A stretch of 64,000 nt of DNA from Sipunculus nudus (Eukaryota; Annelida; Sipuncula; Golfingiida; Sipunculidae). The stretch is from assembly GCA_026874595.1 (NCBI GenBank), contig CM049320.1, positions 9,613,464-9,677,463 on the forward strand, in the 5' to 3' direction. A program made the position numbers and the translations under genes. Shown piece after piece: positions 22,655 to 35,000 of the stretch. The notes below the pieces were generated by a model. The model saw only the letters and a program-made list of their open reading frames with translations. It made no database searches and was not told the DNA's origin. Within the stretch, counting starts at the first letter, position 1; every line of letters starts with the position of its first letter.

Positions 22655-23925
22655 TGATTAATATAGTGGTAGCACTCAACCATTATCACAAATCACCTCT
22701 GTGCAAGAAACAGGATAGCTGGTCTGAAATGACAAGGACAATGCAAAGTGTGTCCTAAAGGGTTATTTTTTTAATGTTTCAATAAATCTTGAGAAATTAG
22801 ACATAATCTGGTGAAAAGGTTTTCATAAAACCAGCTGCCAGTAAATAGGCATATGTATCTGCTCAGCCCATTGTAAACTTATCCAAAAACCTGGTAAAAT
22901 GCAAGAATGCGTCGTATGTTAGATATTTTTTATATTATCGGGCCTGAGGCTCCAACAATTTTTTTACACCAGTACCACCAACACATCTGTAATACTTGGG
23001 TGTTAGTGTTTAATGATAATTAATGAATTGATTAAATAAGAAAAAAATCACCTCAAGTATAAGCATATCTCCATTCTAGTGGAGATCATGTGAACCGTAT
23101 AATTAGAAGTTACTTCCCTATCATGTTGCCTGGTATGAGGTACCTGGTTGGGACATTTGTTCTAATAAGCATTGCTGAATTGTGACTCAACCTGATGATA
23201 TGTGATATACTTTTTTTCTCTGCAGTACGTGTAAATTGTTACATATTAATATATAAACAACATATATATTTTTAGATTGATTTGTTAAACAGAAATTTGT
23301 TAAGCCATTACCCCCCCCCCCAAAATGTTAATAGCGAGGTTTTATTAATAAAAGAATAGTCACATGTTCAAGATGATTTATTTAAGAAAGGTAAATGGGA
23401 AGGCATTACTATTGTAATTGTATTTGGCAGTTTTTTTCTGAAAAAGGTTTTTGTTTAAAAAAAAGCAAAATAATCTGCATACTTTTGTTCTGTATACTTT
23501 TGCACAGTCTTAAACTCACCGGTGGCTAGAAGACTGACACAAACTTTAGTTAAAGTGGCCTTACAATAACAGAAATTCACACCAATCATGGCCAAAATTA
23601 CAATCCGTTTTATTTATTGCACGTTATATATTTTTTTAGAATCCGAAAGTACACCTAAAAAAGGTTATTTACCACAGTGAACCATGTGTTTGTTTATATT
23701 TTGTGCTGGCATTGAAATTTGCTTTACTTAACTGTCAATTATTAGGAGTCTCATCTGGTACTCTTCCTAGAGTAAAACATAGCCACATCTCGTACCTAGT
23801 GTTTGCACTAGGGCCTAGTGCCCAGATTCAGAGTAACAAACTGCCTTCACAATTATGGCATAACAGTTCAGTTTTGTGCCCTGTCTGACTGTCTGGGTGT
23901 TCAAAACCATGTCTATGTCATGTTA
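22655..23925. other. No gene seen
   Basis: AT-rich single-copy sequence with a poly-C run at about 23,311-23,320. Short frames only. Confidence 0.5.
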
Positions 23926-23929
23926 TGTG

Positions 23930-24590
23930 CCCATCTTACGTTCAAAGTGATAAAATCATGTTTTTCTTCTTAGCTCACAGAATATTGGTTACCATAACTT
24001 TGTTTCAGGTTTCAAAGAAGATTTATCAAGAAATTCCTTGGAAGCTGGGTTAGAAGATTATTGGCGTACCACATACTATATGTGCCCATCTGACAATCAC
24101 GGTGCTGAAATCATATTTGTTTGTCTTTTCCCAATAACCCGCAGAATATAGATGACGGTGACATAATTTCAGCTTTCCAAGGACATTTAGAATGTTACTT
24201 TAAAGACTCTAGGGCTAAGATTTGGCCTGTCTGTCTGGAAGTTAAAATCATATTTTTATCCATACCTTTTAAAATATAGGTAGCATCACCTAATTTAAAG
24301 TTTCCAATGACAGGGTTTTTCACTTCCTAATGTCACATTAGAATAATCTAGGCCTAATGGATACATTTTTTACCCTGCCTGAAAAATCAGGTTTGATCTG
24401 TTAATAGCTCGCAAAATATGGGTTATTATGACCAAGGAGATTTGCCTATGACCTCTCCGGATGTACTATTAGAAGCACTAGGTCCAACTGTTACAATTTG
24501 TCCCCTTGTAAAGTCGGCTGGGCAGACGGAAAATGGACAAAGGGTAATCACTATAGCTCAGATGAATAACTCAGTTAACCTAAAACTCAA
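23930..24590 (+). repeat. Four-unit repeat, period 130-165 bp, related to 1,104-1,305
   Basis: Aligned points: 'cacagaatattgg' (23,977), 'cgcagaatatagatg' (24,140), 'aaaatataggtag' (24,271) and 'cgcaaaatatgggtt' (24,410). The last unit continues with 'accaaggagatttgcc' and ends in 'agctcagatga', exactly as the dispersed repeat at 1,104-1,305 does. The intact 62-codon frame 24,418-24,606 is part of this repeat and not taken as a gene. Confidence 0.65.
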
Positions 24591-24609
24591 ACAAGGGTTA
24601 TACTGACTA

Positions 24610-25685
24610 GAAAATGGTTATGAATGACATAGTCTTCATCACATAAACCAAACATTCCAGCTACATTTGTAGATACAATATCTTTTCTTATCAGCTAGAT
24701 TTGCTTCTACCATTGTTAAACAGATGGATAACAATGTTACAATGTTATCAACTGCAAAACTATAGGTTGGGAATTTAGGCTCCTGCTCAGACCACTAAAT
24801 ATTGTATTTCAACTGACTTAAGAATTATACTGTAAAGTAACAGAATAAAAGATTAAAAGGTTAATTAGATTTCTCGTTATCTTTAAATGGACCACACTAC
24901 ATTCCATGCTCATGCTTATCACCGGTCCTTATAAAAATGTATTATTTATCTAATCACATAAAATGTTGGGGGGTGAAATTGGACATCACTGATAATCAGA
25001 AGTGAAATATTTCTGATGGTATGACTGAAGATTCTTGATATTTCCAAGAGTGCCCAGCTTGCACATTAAATTTTGTTATTCCTAAATCTTGTAAATCCTG
25101 TATCTAATGAGGGTTTGGCATCAACGGTAAACCGGCAAGTAAGTTTGAAAAACTGGTGGTATAAAAACCAAAAGTGGGATCCCACATGCCCGACTGGACA
25201 AATTGTTACAACAAAAACCTTTACACAAAGGCTTTACTGGATCTTGACTAATCTTAACTTAACCACTTTCTTTTTCAGGAGAAGTAAAGTCTATTATAAT
25301 TCCTCTAGTTTAAATTACCTGCATGTTTTTATATGTGCAAATGCTAAAGAGAAAGATTATTCACAAACAAACATTTGAATATGTATATTGTTGCAAAATA
25401 ATCATGTGAATAATTTTATTTTGTTTTTGTAGTCATGATCACTGATTCTTTTTAGGACAAGTATAAATTCATGAAGGGCAAATAAAAGCTAGTAGTTACT
25501 TGCCCTGCTTGGCAAGTACTTTCAAAAGTAAACGTCAAGTCTTGCTGGTACTATTTTTTTGTAAATATTGGCAACACAGTTGTCACTGTTTAAAAGAAAC
25601 CGTTAGTTTGATGCCAAGACGTTAGGAATAAGCAGCTACTGCTTCTAGATTATCCAAATCTATTGAGGGAGGGGTCCTAAAATCC
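24610..25685. other. No gene seen
   Basis: AT-rich. The 101-codon frame at 25,073-25,378 has no recognisable motif and no second copy to test it against. Confidence 0.4.
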
Positions 25686-25687
25686 CC

Positions 25688-25822
25688 TCTATCCATCTAT
25701 CTATCTATTCAATATTGTCCAATCCCATCAATCCCCCAAATATCTATCTATCTCTCTATCGGTCTCTCTGTCATTCTGTCTGTCTGTCTGTCTATCTATT
25801 TATCTATCTATCTATCTAAAAG
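25688..25822. repeat. (CTAT)n/(CTGT)n microsatellite
   Basis: Two tetranucleotide arrays: 'atctatctatctattc' near 25,695 and 'gtctgtctgtctgtctatc' near 25,775-25,822. Confidence 0.95.
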
Positions 25823-25864
25823 GTAGAGTTACCCTCCGGTGTAAATTGCTCTAAAGCTTTCAAA

Positions 25865-26955
25865 CAAGGCCAGAGCGATATAACACTGAAGAAAAACAAC
25901 ACTGTAAATTCACTACAGACCGTTTCACGGGATGCGACCCGATCATCAGGTGAATGTTGTTGGAATGAGGCTTACGGCGTGGTTTGAAAAGCCGAGACTT
26001 TACGACTTTACGAGATTATGCTTTGTGCGTCGCAGGGAGAGTAAGAGAATGACTGACACTGATCCTATTGTCATCGGAGACAAAATAGAGAGCTTGTAAA
26101 TGATATATTTGTCTTTTAGGGTCCAGATGTGTTTAGACAGCTAAGTGTTTTAAGCATCGATCCGTCACGAAAGGATTGTTTATGGTTGTTGTATCTGGTC
26201 TTAAAATCACCTTCGGTACACCATATGTAGTATTTCTCCTCATTGTCTGTGCTAACTGTTGCCTTATAGACAATCCATCTCAGCTGACATTGACCATTCA
26301 TAGGACATTCATCTTATTATGGCAGTTACATTGTTTTACAGGTACATTTACAGCTTTCTTGGTATTTAGGACCTTCATATTATGTTTGCAAATTATGTTA
26401 GTCATGTTGGGTAAACAGCTATAGCTAATTTTCATATTGTTCCTGTTGAATGGCTCATGGTACCTGTGATGTTTTGGGAAGTGTTTTTCAACTAGTTTCA
26501 TGAATTGTCAGCCAATGTTGGTTTTTACGTGATGGCTGTAGGGGGGATTGAACCAATATCATTTTCTTTTTCCTGTTTCTTTTGCTTTACACTGCGGGTT
26601 CAACATGTTTAAAGCTTTCTGAGGACCCGCTTTTCGCTAAAGCGTTGTCATACATGGGTTTGGTTTTCATGAATAGCTCTTCATTGCAACAGGTGTCAGA
26701 TACACGCTTGCTGATCATCATAGGTATCTGCCTGATAATTGTTGAAGGGTGAATGAATTGTGCGTGGATATATGGCGGATCCTTTTTTGGTTTCTGTAAG
26801 GGCAGAAAATGTCATTTTGGAGGTCAATGTTACGTCTAAGAAATCAGTGCAGGTCAGGTCAATTTTAATGGTTATTTTTAACCAAACATGGGAAAAGAGT
26901 TTGATCATTTTCTTACGGGTGCTGTCCGCTTTAGGTCCAGACATGTTGGGGAAAC
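25865..26955 (-). mobile_element. Penelope-like retroelement remnant (RT end and GIY-YIG domain)
   Basis: Minus-strand frames, in element order, give the end of the RT domain ('GPKADSTRKKMIKLF', 'TDFLDVTL', about 26,935-26,820), then fragments resembling the connector ('FNRNNMKISYSC', 'CNCHNKMNVL') and a GIY-YIG endonuclease-like end (26,301-26,116: 'IVYKATV', 'KYYIWCTEGDFKTRYNNH'). GIY has become IVY and YIG has become YIW, so the nuclease is probably inactive. Several frameshifts separate the parts. The RT catalytic core is missing because the sequence before 26,955 belongs to another element. The 3' untranslated part runs to about 25,865 and contains a hammerhead-like core. Confidence 0.75.
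25921..25950 (-). ncRNA. Hammerhead-ribozyme-like core in Penelope-like 3' region
   Basis: On the minus strand 'CTGATGA' (25,949-25,943) is followed by a 4-bp stem (25,938-25,941 with 25,928-25,931, loop of 6) and 'GAAAC' (25,926-25,922). These are the two conserved hammerhead strands in the right order around a stem II. Hammerhead motifs are known in Penelope-like elements. Against activity: an unpaired base sits at the core end of stem II, and stems I and III are not convincing. 'CTGTA' with 'TACAG' just downstream can form a hairpin. Confidence 0.35.
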
Positions 26956-27313
26956 ATGTATGTTGGCGATACTTGTATTTATAACCTTTCTTTGCAATAA
27001 CCATTTCGATCATCTCATATTGATTAAACATCGCACAAAAACCATCCACGTGGCATAAATCTGCCTTGTTTCTGTATGAGAACACCATGTATTGATACAA
27101 CAATATAATATGATTGATCAGACTACTCCGCGGCCCAATATGTATAATCCCTGTGAGTATATTTAATTTTGTACAACTTGGCAGGTCGACCTTTAATGTT
27201 CCTAATTTATTTTTAATTGGTAGATATAATGAAAACGGTACTTTGCATTCACAAAAAAAGGTGGGCAATACTTTCGTTGTATAGAAAACAATAACTACAT
27301 CTACTCGAGTCAA
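26696..27313 (-). pseudogene. 205-codon chimeric frame across the L1-like/Penelope-like junction
   Basis: One open frame starts in the L1-like C-terminus (residues about 1-117) and continues without a stop into the Penelope-like RT end (residues about 124 onward). The join is near residue 120, about 26,953. It is the longest open frame in the window. The halves belong to unrelated element classes, so this is an accident of insertion and not a designed protein. Confidence 0.65.
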
Positions 27314-28770
27314 AGATTTTCCATCTTTTCAGTACGACATTAACAGGCAATTTATTGTGTAAAAACTATATTGAAAAGCCTGTAACCTCGTATCAATAGT
27401 TGTACCGAAAACAGTTTTGTATACATTTTCCCAGTTAACGTCGGCGTTAACACACTTCTCTATATGACACCTCCCAGTTGGAATTTCCAAATATTTTCAA
27501 TATTATTCTACTACATATGCCTTTGGTGCTAATCTTATCTATAATCACCTTACTATCTTACTTACTACCTTACAAGTGGTATAAATGTATGTTCCGAAGC
27601 TGTAAGTATATCCGACGACTATCTATGTATTTGTAGCCACGCTTTTCTAATTGTATGTTTAAATTTAAGCCAATTGAACACCTTTGACTTGGGTACTTTT
27701 AGATCACTCAACACTTTAAATTTGCCCGGTTATATCAACTAAACCTTTTATATCGTTCAATCCTTTTTCTAAAAAAATCCTCAAAATATATCGATTCCCT
27801 GTTAATTTTTATATACCTGTTATTCCACAAGGATTTTTCTAGAACAATGACCTTATCGAACGGGTCACTCTCGTACAGATCACACCATTCAGATAAACAA
27901 AGTTTATAAAATAAAGGCACCGCTCATTTAATTCTTGCTTTATCCAGTTTGTACCTGGCACATTGAACCCATTTTTTTGTAGGATAGAAACGGGGTATCA
28001 ACTTCCATAATTGTTCTTCCTTTTCAAAGTATTTTTTTTATCCAGAGTATCCGACGTGCCTTCACCATACTGGCCAAAGTCGATAACCCCAATCCCCCAT
28101 TCTCTTTTTTTATTGAATAAGAACCTTGTATTTAATTTTTGGGACGCCGCCATCCCATATAAAATCGGCCACATTATCCTTCACTTTACTGATAAAATTC
28201 TTTGGTGGAATTAACACATTACACACGTGCATAGCTTTTGGTAATATGAGAGATTTCAAAATGGATGTCTTTCCGTATAATGTTAAGTTGCGAATCTTCC
28301 ACATTCTTAGGCTTGACCTGATAGTATCAATTATCTTATCAACATTTCTTATATTACTTTGTTCTTTGTTTTAAGATATATCTTTTCCAAAAATCCTTAT
28401 GTATTCTACGTTGAGATCCTCACATTTATAAGCTAGATCTAGCTTCGGTTGATTCCTAGATTCTCCTATCCACGCTATCTCAGATTTCTAACGATTTAGT
28501 TTAAGCGAAGAATTCTTTCCAAATAGATATAATGCCTTCTCTAATTGTTTTTGAGACCATGGTTTTGACACAAATGTGTGGGATTTCATAAGTAGATCGT
28601 CTGTGATCGAGGGGTAAAAAATCAACGATATTAAACTTTATGAACTTTGATTTCTGTTTCAGCTATAATGATTTTTCAATCCGCAAAGAGTTTTGCTCTA
28701 GCAATGGCTTCACCATGATGTCAGATGTGGATTCACAATAAACTTACATTGTATTGTGTAATTATTTGTT
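26955..28770 (-). mobile_element. L1-like LINE remnant (C-terminal half of ORF2)
   Basis: Read on the minus strand from high to low coordinates. First come pieces of the end of the RT domain (28,760-28,450: 'KALYLFGKNSSLKL', 'KSEIAWIG'), then 'WKIRNLTLYGKTSILKSLI' with 'DFIWDGGVPKIKYKVLIQ' (28,304-28,110). 'LCLSEWCDLYESDPFDK' and 'SLWNNRYIKI' follow (27,900-27,830). A 'TTIDTRLQAFQY' region lies near 27,390, and 'LINHIILLYQYMVFSY' to 'EMIEMVIAKKGYKYKY' near 27,115-26,960. The order and motifs fit L1-group ORF2 proteins after the RT. Stops and frameshifts are frequent. The 3' end is fused to the Penelope-like remnant at about 26,955. Confidence 0.75.
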
Positions 28771-28774
28771 GAGA

Positions 28775-29880
28775 AAGGGGATGAGCATCCGTATGTCAGG
28801 CAGAAGTAATTAACACAAGTCATATGAAGAGCTGTTGATTCACTTTCTCTAGTTGAGAAATGCATGTATACTTTACAAACAAAGAAGCCACATATCAGAT
28901 TTCATAACACATATGTATTTTATAATCCAGTAGAATACAGAAATGACAGAAAAACAAATCACTTGTGTATAATTTGTATTGATTCTTTTGCAAGAATTTT
29001 CTCTTTTACTGAAAGAATACTTCTTTATATTTAAATTTATTTGTCACTAATGATTTCTCATCATCAATCACAGTCAATTCGGATCATGTGAGAGACACTG
29101 CTTGTCAAACTCCTATCATAGAATCCCAATTGAACTTCATGCAACTTACAAGTAAGCCTCGTTTTCTAAGTTCATTGAGTATAATATTTACATAATGTAT
29201 TATGATATAATGATATAATAAATAAAAAAAAAAATATTTTATACCAGGCTGAATAAACTGTAATTTAAGCACCTCTAAATCCTAAATTACTAGATATATG
29301 TACATTCATCAAAATACTATTGTGCATTCATATTCAATTGAGTGGCCACTATTAGTAACTCAGTATCAACATATAATAATAATTTTATATGGTACACTGT
29401 GCAATGTAAAGAATATGTTTGTAAATATCAAAGTGCACAAATAGTAAACATTAATAGTACTGCATTCCTAATTCCCCACTCCAAAAAAATGCTTAAATTG
29501 AATTAACATATTTGTGTGTATTCAAATCGAGTGGCCCCTATGAAGGAACCAAAATATCTGCCAGTATCCCTAGACATGCAAAGGGTGAATCTGCTACGTT
29601 TCAGAAACAAGTGATTCATGGGTAATGGTGCTCAGCTGAATTTGACAATGATAGTCATTTTGTAAAGTTTCAACAAATGGAAAAGGGCTTAGTTCTGAAG
29701 TTAAATAGTCTGCATGTTAGCATTTGAAAAAGCTCAGAGAAAACTTTGAAACTTTGTCCACAGCCAAATACAAAATATAGATTGCTTAACTGAAATTGTG
29801 ACATGACTCTCAAAACAATAATTAAACCAGCATAAAGAGAAGCAGATTTCTAATTCAACACCTTGATGAGGGGTTACTGA
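28775..29880. other. No gene seen
   Basis: AT-rich single-copy sequence with a poly-A run at about 29,223-29,234. No supported frame. Confidence 0.5.
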
Positions 29881-29884
29881 TGAG

Positions 29885-31085
29885 TTGAGTATAATCCAGT
29901 TTTATTTAAAGTTGTTACTGTGAGTGTGTAAAATATATCCAAAAAGTCTGCCAAAACGGCAGTTCCTTCAATACAAAAATGTATATTTAAGTTATTCGGA
30001 TGCTTTTGTGTTAAATACTTGCAGTTTCCTGTCAAAAAAGCTCTGACTTTTATGTTCTGGAAAAGAGACACCTCATGCATTGATGTTTATTCAGATATAT
30101 CTGAATATTTACAAAGCTACATAGAGGAATGAAGTATCTATGTGACGATATGGCGAACGAATAGATGCATTGTTTTATACGGCAAAACAGAGGTGTTACT
30201 GACTCATCGCTATCATGAACATACCTAGACAGAAAAATGTTTTTTTTTAAATACCTACCTGTGAAGAAGAATACAGGTTTAGGCATTCAGAGAAGTTGCC
30301 TGAGTTCAGTGATGATTTTTTTTCATATATTATCCTCCATTAACACCAATTTTTCATGACTTGAGACGTTTTAATAAAGGCTGTCATAAATTATTTTATG
30401 GCTACATATGTTTAAACTATACAATTTTTCATCTTATACGAAACAGTATTTGCCCATTTCTCCGAAAGAAACATATTCTTTTTATATTTAAGTTTGAATT
30501 TATTTTCCACAATCAACTAACATCAATTAACATACCATAGAGAAGCCTGAGAAGGTGATTGAATAAAAAAGTTGAAACTCAACAATCACTTAACTTTTCT
30601 TAATATAAGATGGATTATCGAGAGATCATTATGGAAAATATGAAGACACTATGAATTATCATAATGATAAATTATTTCGCCATAGACCGGTATAAAATAT
30701 CATGTGAGGATGAAGGTTACCTTGCTCACTGGCATCATAAAAAAAGTGAAGGTCACCTCCCCATCTAGTCCGTCTGAAAAAAAGGTCCATGTTTGATTCG
30801 ACATCAAAATGCAGGAAAAACGCCCTCGACACAAGCAGTTTTCAAATATTTGTGGATATAATAACATGATTCACAAGTGGTGAACAAGGCTGATACAAAA
30901 CTTTTAAATTGGAACATGAAACGTTGAATTTGAAGAAATTTTAAAACCAAGATTGATTTGGTATTGTTATTTTGATATTTGATATTTGACTGGCACATTG
31001 GTTTTGTAAGTTTAAAAAAAATCAACATCCTGAATCAATTCCTTTTTTTTTTTTACAGTCCCCGCTCTTGGTCACCGAGCGGCCA
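29885..31085 (+). repeat. Diverged third copy of block segments
   Basis: 29,905-30,420 follows 2,215-3,450 of copy A ('ttattcagatatatctgaa', 'gacgatatgg', 'ttaataaaggctgtcataaa'). 30,420-31,085 follows 11,215-11,865 ('cacctccccatctagtcc', 'caccgagc'). Here the two parts are contiguous, whereas in copies A and B they lie about 7.7 kb apart. Either the blocks gained an insertion or this copy lost the middle. Confidence 0.7.
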
Positions 31086-31469
31086 GAGCAGTACTGCAGT
31101 TTGGAATTGGAAAAATGCCTTTCCTCATTACATTTCTTTCAGAATGTGTCTACGGCATTCTCTATTTCAAAACACATATTAGGCCTGCTGGGAACGGAAA
31201 TGACTACAACCATCAATACGTACAAAATGCAGGGTGTAATCCAAAGTCTACCACAGTCTGTATTGGCATCTGTTTCATTGGACCACTTCTTGATGCTCTC
31301 AGGGAACACATGGCCCGAGCGGAAATATTTGTTTTTACCTTCTTTTTGCGCTGCAATTAAGCTTTTACATAGTTTACAATTTATGGCCAAATCCTTTCCA
31401 CAACTAATAGTTACCGTCTATAAAATGAGGCATTTACTTATGTGGTTAAGAAGAAATGAGCTCATCTAA
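31068..31469 (+). pseudogene. Unrecognised frame after a conserved splice-acceptor-like site
   Basis: 133 codons, overlapped by an 81-codon frame (31,115-31,360). Just before it lies a T-tract and 'acag' followed by 'cttggtcaccgagc'; the same acceptor-like layout ('cccag', then 'cttggccaccgagc') is at 11,825-11,850 and in copy B near 61,735. The overlapping frame contains 'REHMARAEIFVF', which resembles the stretch after the haem cysteine of cytochrome P450. The cysteine loop itself is absent, so that assignment is only a guess. It could be a decayed exon. Confidence 0.2.
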
Positions 31470-31474
31470 GGAAT

Positions 31475-31925
31475 ATAATCCTACAAATGATGAAGTTGCC
31501 GCACTTGGGGAAACTTGCTTGGGCAAATAACGATGCCTGTAATGAAGCTTATATTGATGACGTCGCGTATTTGTAACAAGTGAATGAAGACACGGTGTTT
31601 ACGTCACAAGGGATAAAGAGAGCAATTCATTTATAAAACTGGAACTTATACCCAACCAAATGTTTGCGTGGTTGGACCCACTTACACTCATTGAAATACA
31701 GCAATTAACCGTATCTCTTCACCCACCGAACGCATATAGAGATTATTAGCGTACACGATCCCCGCATCAACATAGACTGGTTTGCAGATGGTTGAGTCAC
31801 ACATATATATCAACCACACCGTATCATCAATTTACGATACGTAACTGTGAAACACAGAAAGCGGTATAGGCTTTGCAAGGTTCAAAAACGTGGAACAAAA
31901 ATCCATAGTTATAAAAAAAAGGTCA
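31475..31925. other. No gene seen
   Basis: AT-rich single-copy DNA without supported features. Confidence 0.5.
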
Positions 31926-31928
31926 GTA

Positions 31929-32035
<107 letters not shown>

Positions 32036-32039
32036 CACA

Positions 32040-35000
32040 TCCCCTAATGCATAAAGTTTCTCACATTATGAAAAAAATATATATTTACTAACAACAATTT
32101 GACTTGAAACGGCAGCAGCTTCTTAAAGATTCTTGATTCAGTAGGGGGCGAAATGAATTTCATAAAGCGGCCGCACTTATTCTGTTAATAAGTCTCTTAA
32201 CATATCCACATTGTTACCGAGTTTGACAAATGTTAACTTGCAATACTTTGGCGTTGGATTCGCTTATAAGACCTCTAACGTTCACAGAAATGTGAAACGA
32301 AGTAAGATTTATCACTATACCTATGTCAAGTGGCGAGGTTATATATATTTTCCTTGAATGTTTATCTGGTTCTTTTGTCCGTTAGTCTTTACTAAAAAGT
32401 TACGGACTAGTTTCCATGCCATTTTAGAGAACTAAAGGTGACTCACAAAAACAATTTAATAAGTCTAAGAGGTAAGCTGCTTTACCATTACATCGAATTT
32501 ATCTAATAATAGGTTCTTTATCATTTTGGGTTATTACTATCCCGCATTAGGGCCAATGCTATTTGCTTATGTGGCTTTGTTCTGTTTTTTAACCATGCAC
32601 CGCCAGCAAACCTTGATATACATTTTCTATATTCCGCACAGCCTAGGATCCTACATGTACATCTACTACTTTTGACCACATGTTATACGTTTATATGTTT
32701 AGATTAGGTGATGCTAAGTTTTTAGCTGCCAGAATAAGTTCATAAATGTCATAATCTGTAGGACAAATTTTAAATGGGGAAATTGTATATGTATGTATGT
32801 ATATATATATATATATATATCATTTTTCCCGGTTTTTCTAATTTTTAATACTTTTATGATTTCTTTTCTCAAGGCCGAATAGCATTTATACTTATTAAAA
32901 TGAAATAAAAGACTTCATTTACTAATACCTTTCATCACCTGTTGGCCTAGGACCTAGATTTTTTTTATGCGGTTTCCGCATGTTTGATTGGGATGGTCCA
33001 ACCCATCCAACCAAGCAGAATAACCTGACCCATGCCGGTGAGATGTTTGGATCATCGGGCTACAGACAAAGAAAAACCCAGCCAAAACGACTCACATATT
33101 AGTTTGAATGTTAGAAATCAACCTGTGACTTAATGACCATGTAATCTGAGGTCAGTTTGTTCAAGGGGAATGTCATTCATGAGAGTATGTCATTCATTAT
33201 TATACGTTAACAGAAGAATGGTATAATGCACGCCGGTATATCCCCCTATATATATAGATATATATATATAAATATATATTAATATCACCAATCTCTTGTG
33301 TATCAAATTGCAATTCCAATAATATCGAAAATATTTTCACCCCTGATATATGGGCAAATACCAACAGAGAAAACAAACTTAAAACACAAAAATAAGGTAA
33401 TACTTCTGACTGCCGGAATACAATGGTCTCCCTTTTTCCGTCTTGCCGTAAAATGACCTTCATTTTTTATATTTTTAATGTGTCCCCTTGGAAAGACTGT
33501 CTATTTGTCTCAGGCACACAGCCCCACTTAAACGCTCACCATTACCTCTTCTACGTTCTTCCTATTTATATTATTTTCTTATAGAAAATGAACACAAATG
33601 GCAATCAATTTGAATCTTTGGTAATTCTTTTTATACATATAAATTTTATTTACCGATGGAGGCTAATGCGGGAGTTTTGAACTCCATGAATTTGTTTTCT
33701 TGTTTGTATCAGTGTTTTTAATCCAACATTTAGGAAAGTCATCAAACAAAAGTCTGAACAAAATATGACTTATATCCTTCGAGCTATGTGGCGATATTAC
33801 AGTTCAGAAGTGAAAACTCTTTATGTCTCAAAATACATATAAAGATTTCTCAGGAACAGCTGTAGCTGTCCTCACAAACAATTATTATATTGATATTGAT
33901 ACTTTTCGTGGCCCGACCTTTGTCAACCTTCTTTCACCAATCGAAACTTATTGCACACATGGCAGAAGAAATACATATTTATCCTAAATGCAATGATTAT
34001 TTAAGGCCTTGAGGCCTTAGGGTATGTACTGTTTGTCTTTCAGGTTATATTTCTAACAGGAGTCAATAGCACACATTTCACTGATCCCTTTTAAAGCTAT
34101 TGCTGTGGATTCCAGAGACTGGTCTCCAAAACAGACGTGTGCTGTAAAATTGCATACCCATCAAACATCCATCATGGCAACCATATATCAATCAGCGGTC
34201 TTAGCTTTAATATTTTGTGTTATACATGAAGATTGGTCTCTATTCTTTAAAGTTTGAGACCCACTCGAGATCTAATATTACTGCCAGTCAGCTCTCTTTT
34301 ATTTTTAAAGCGCGATTCCTCAAGAACAAAATTATATATTCGTATTTACATAACAGGTAATATGGAATTAAAGATTTACTGTATCCCTACACAGCAGTGA
34401 GTAAAGTAATTATTAAGATGTCCTCCCGGAGGCTAATTGCAATATTTAGAAGTGAGTGAAAAGATTCAATACGTGTTACTTAAGTAAAGGTGAAGGTTAG
34501 GGTTTATAGTCTGACATCACTGGACATGTCAGTCTCATCCGAGTGTACACTTTGCCTTCCTGGTCTTTTTGGCCTGTTTATTCTTGTAGCTTTTCTCGGC
34601 TCCCAGTACATTCTATAGAAATGAGGGATTGGCCTTCTTTAAACGAAAGAGTTAAATTTATAAACATCCCTGTCGGCCTATAATTTCAAATAAATCGCAA
34701 CAGTTGAGAACCTTGGCCGTAACTTTCCTGTTTGGTATTTTGTTACAAATTTGTGTCGTAACTCATTGCATGTCAGATGATCATCATCTTCAGAAGATGT
34801 GGCATATAATAAAATACTTGTTTTCAAACTGGAGGAAGAAACTGCAGGAATCCCGCTGACTGTCCGCAGAGTCAGTTGTATACCGGGCGACACCCGCCGA
34901 CGAAGATATCAAAACAAACCAGAAAAACGTTGGCTCAAATAGGACACCTTTAAAACTAGATTCAACGACCATAAAATCTCATTTTTAAATGCAGCTAGTA

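Noticed and set aside
26176..26424. Plus-strand frames of 74-82 codons over the Penelope-like and L1-like remnants (26.1-27.0 and 28.1-28.4 kb)
   Set aside because: The minus strand encodes recognisable element domains over the same bases, so the plus-strand frames are shadows.
31300..31360. 'REHMARAEIFVF' as the end of a cytochrome P450 haem region
   Set aside because: The Cys loop and the stretch before it are missing and the rest of the frame does not follow the family. Too short to call, so it is kept only as a remark on the 31-kb frame.
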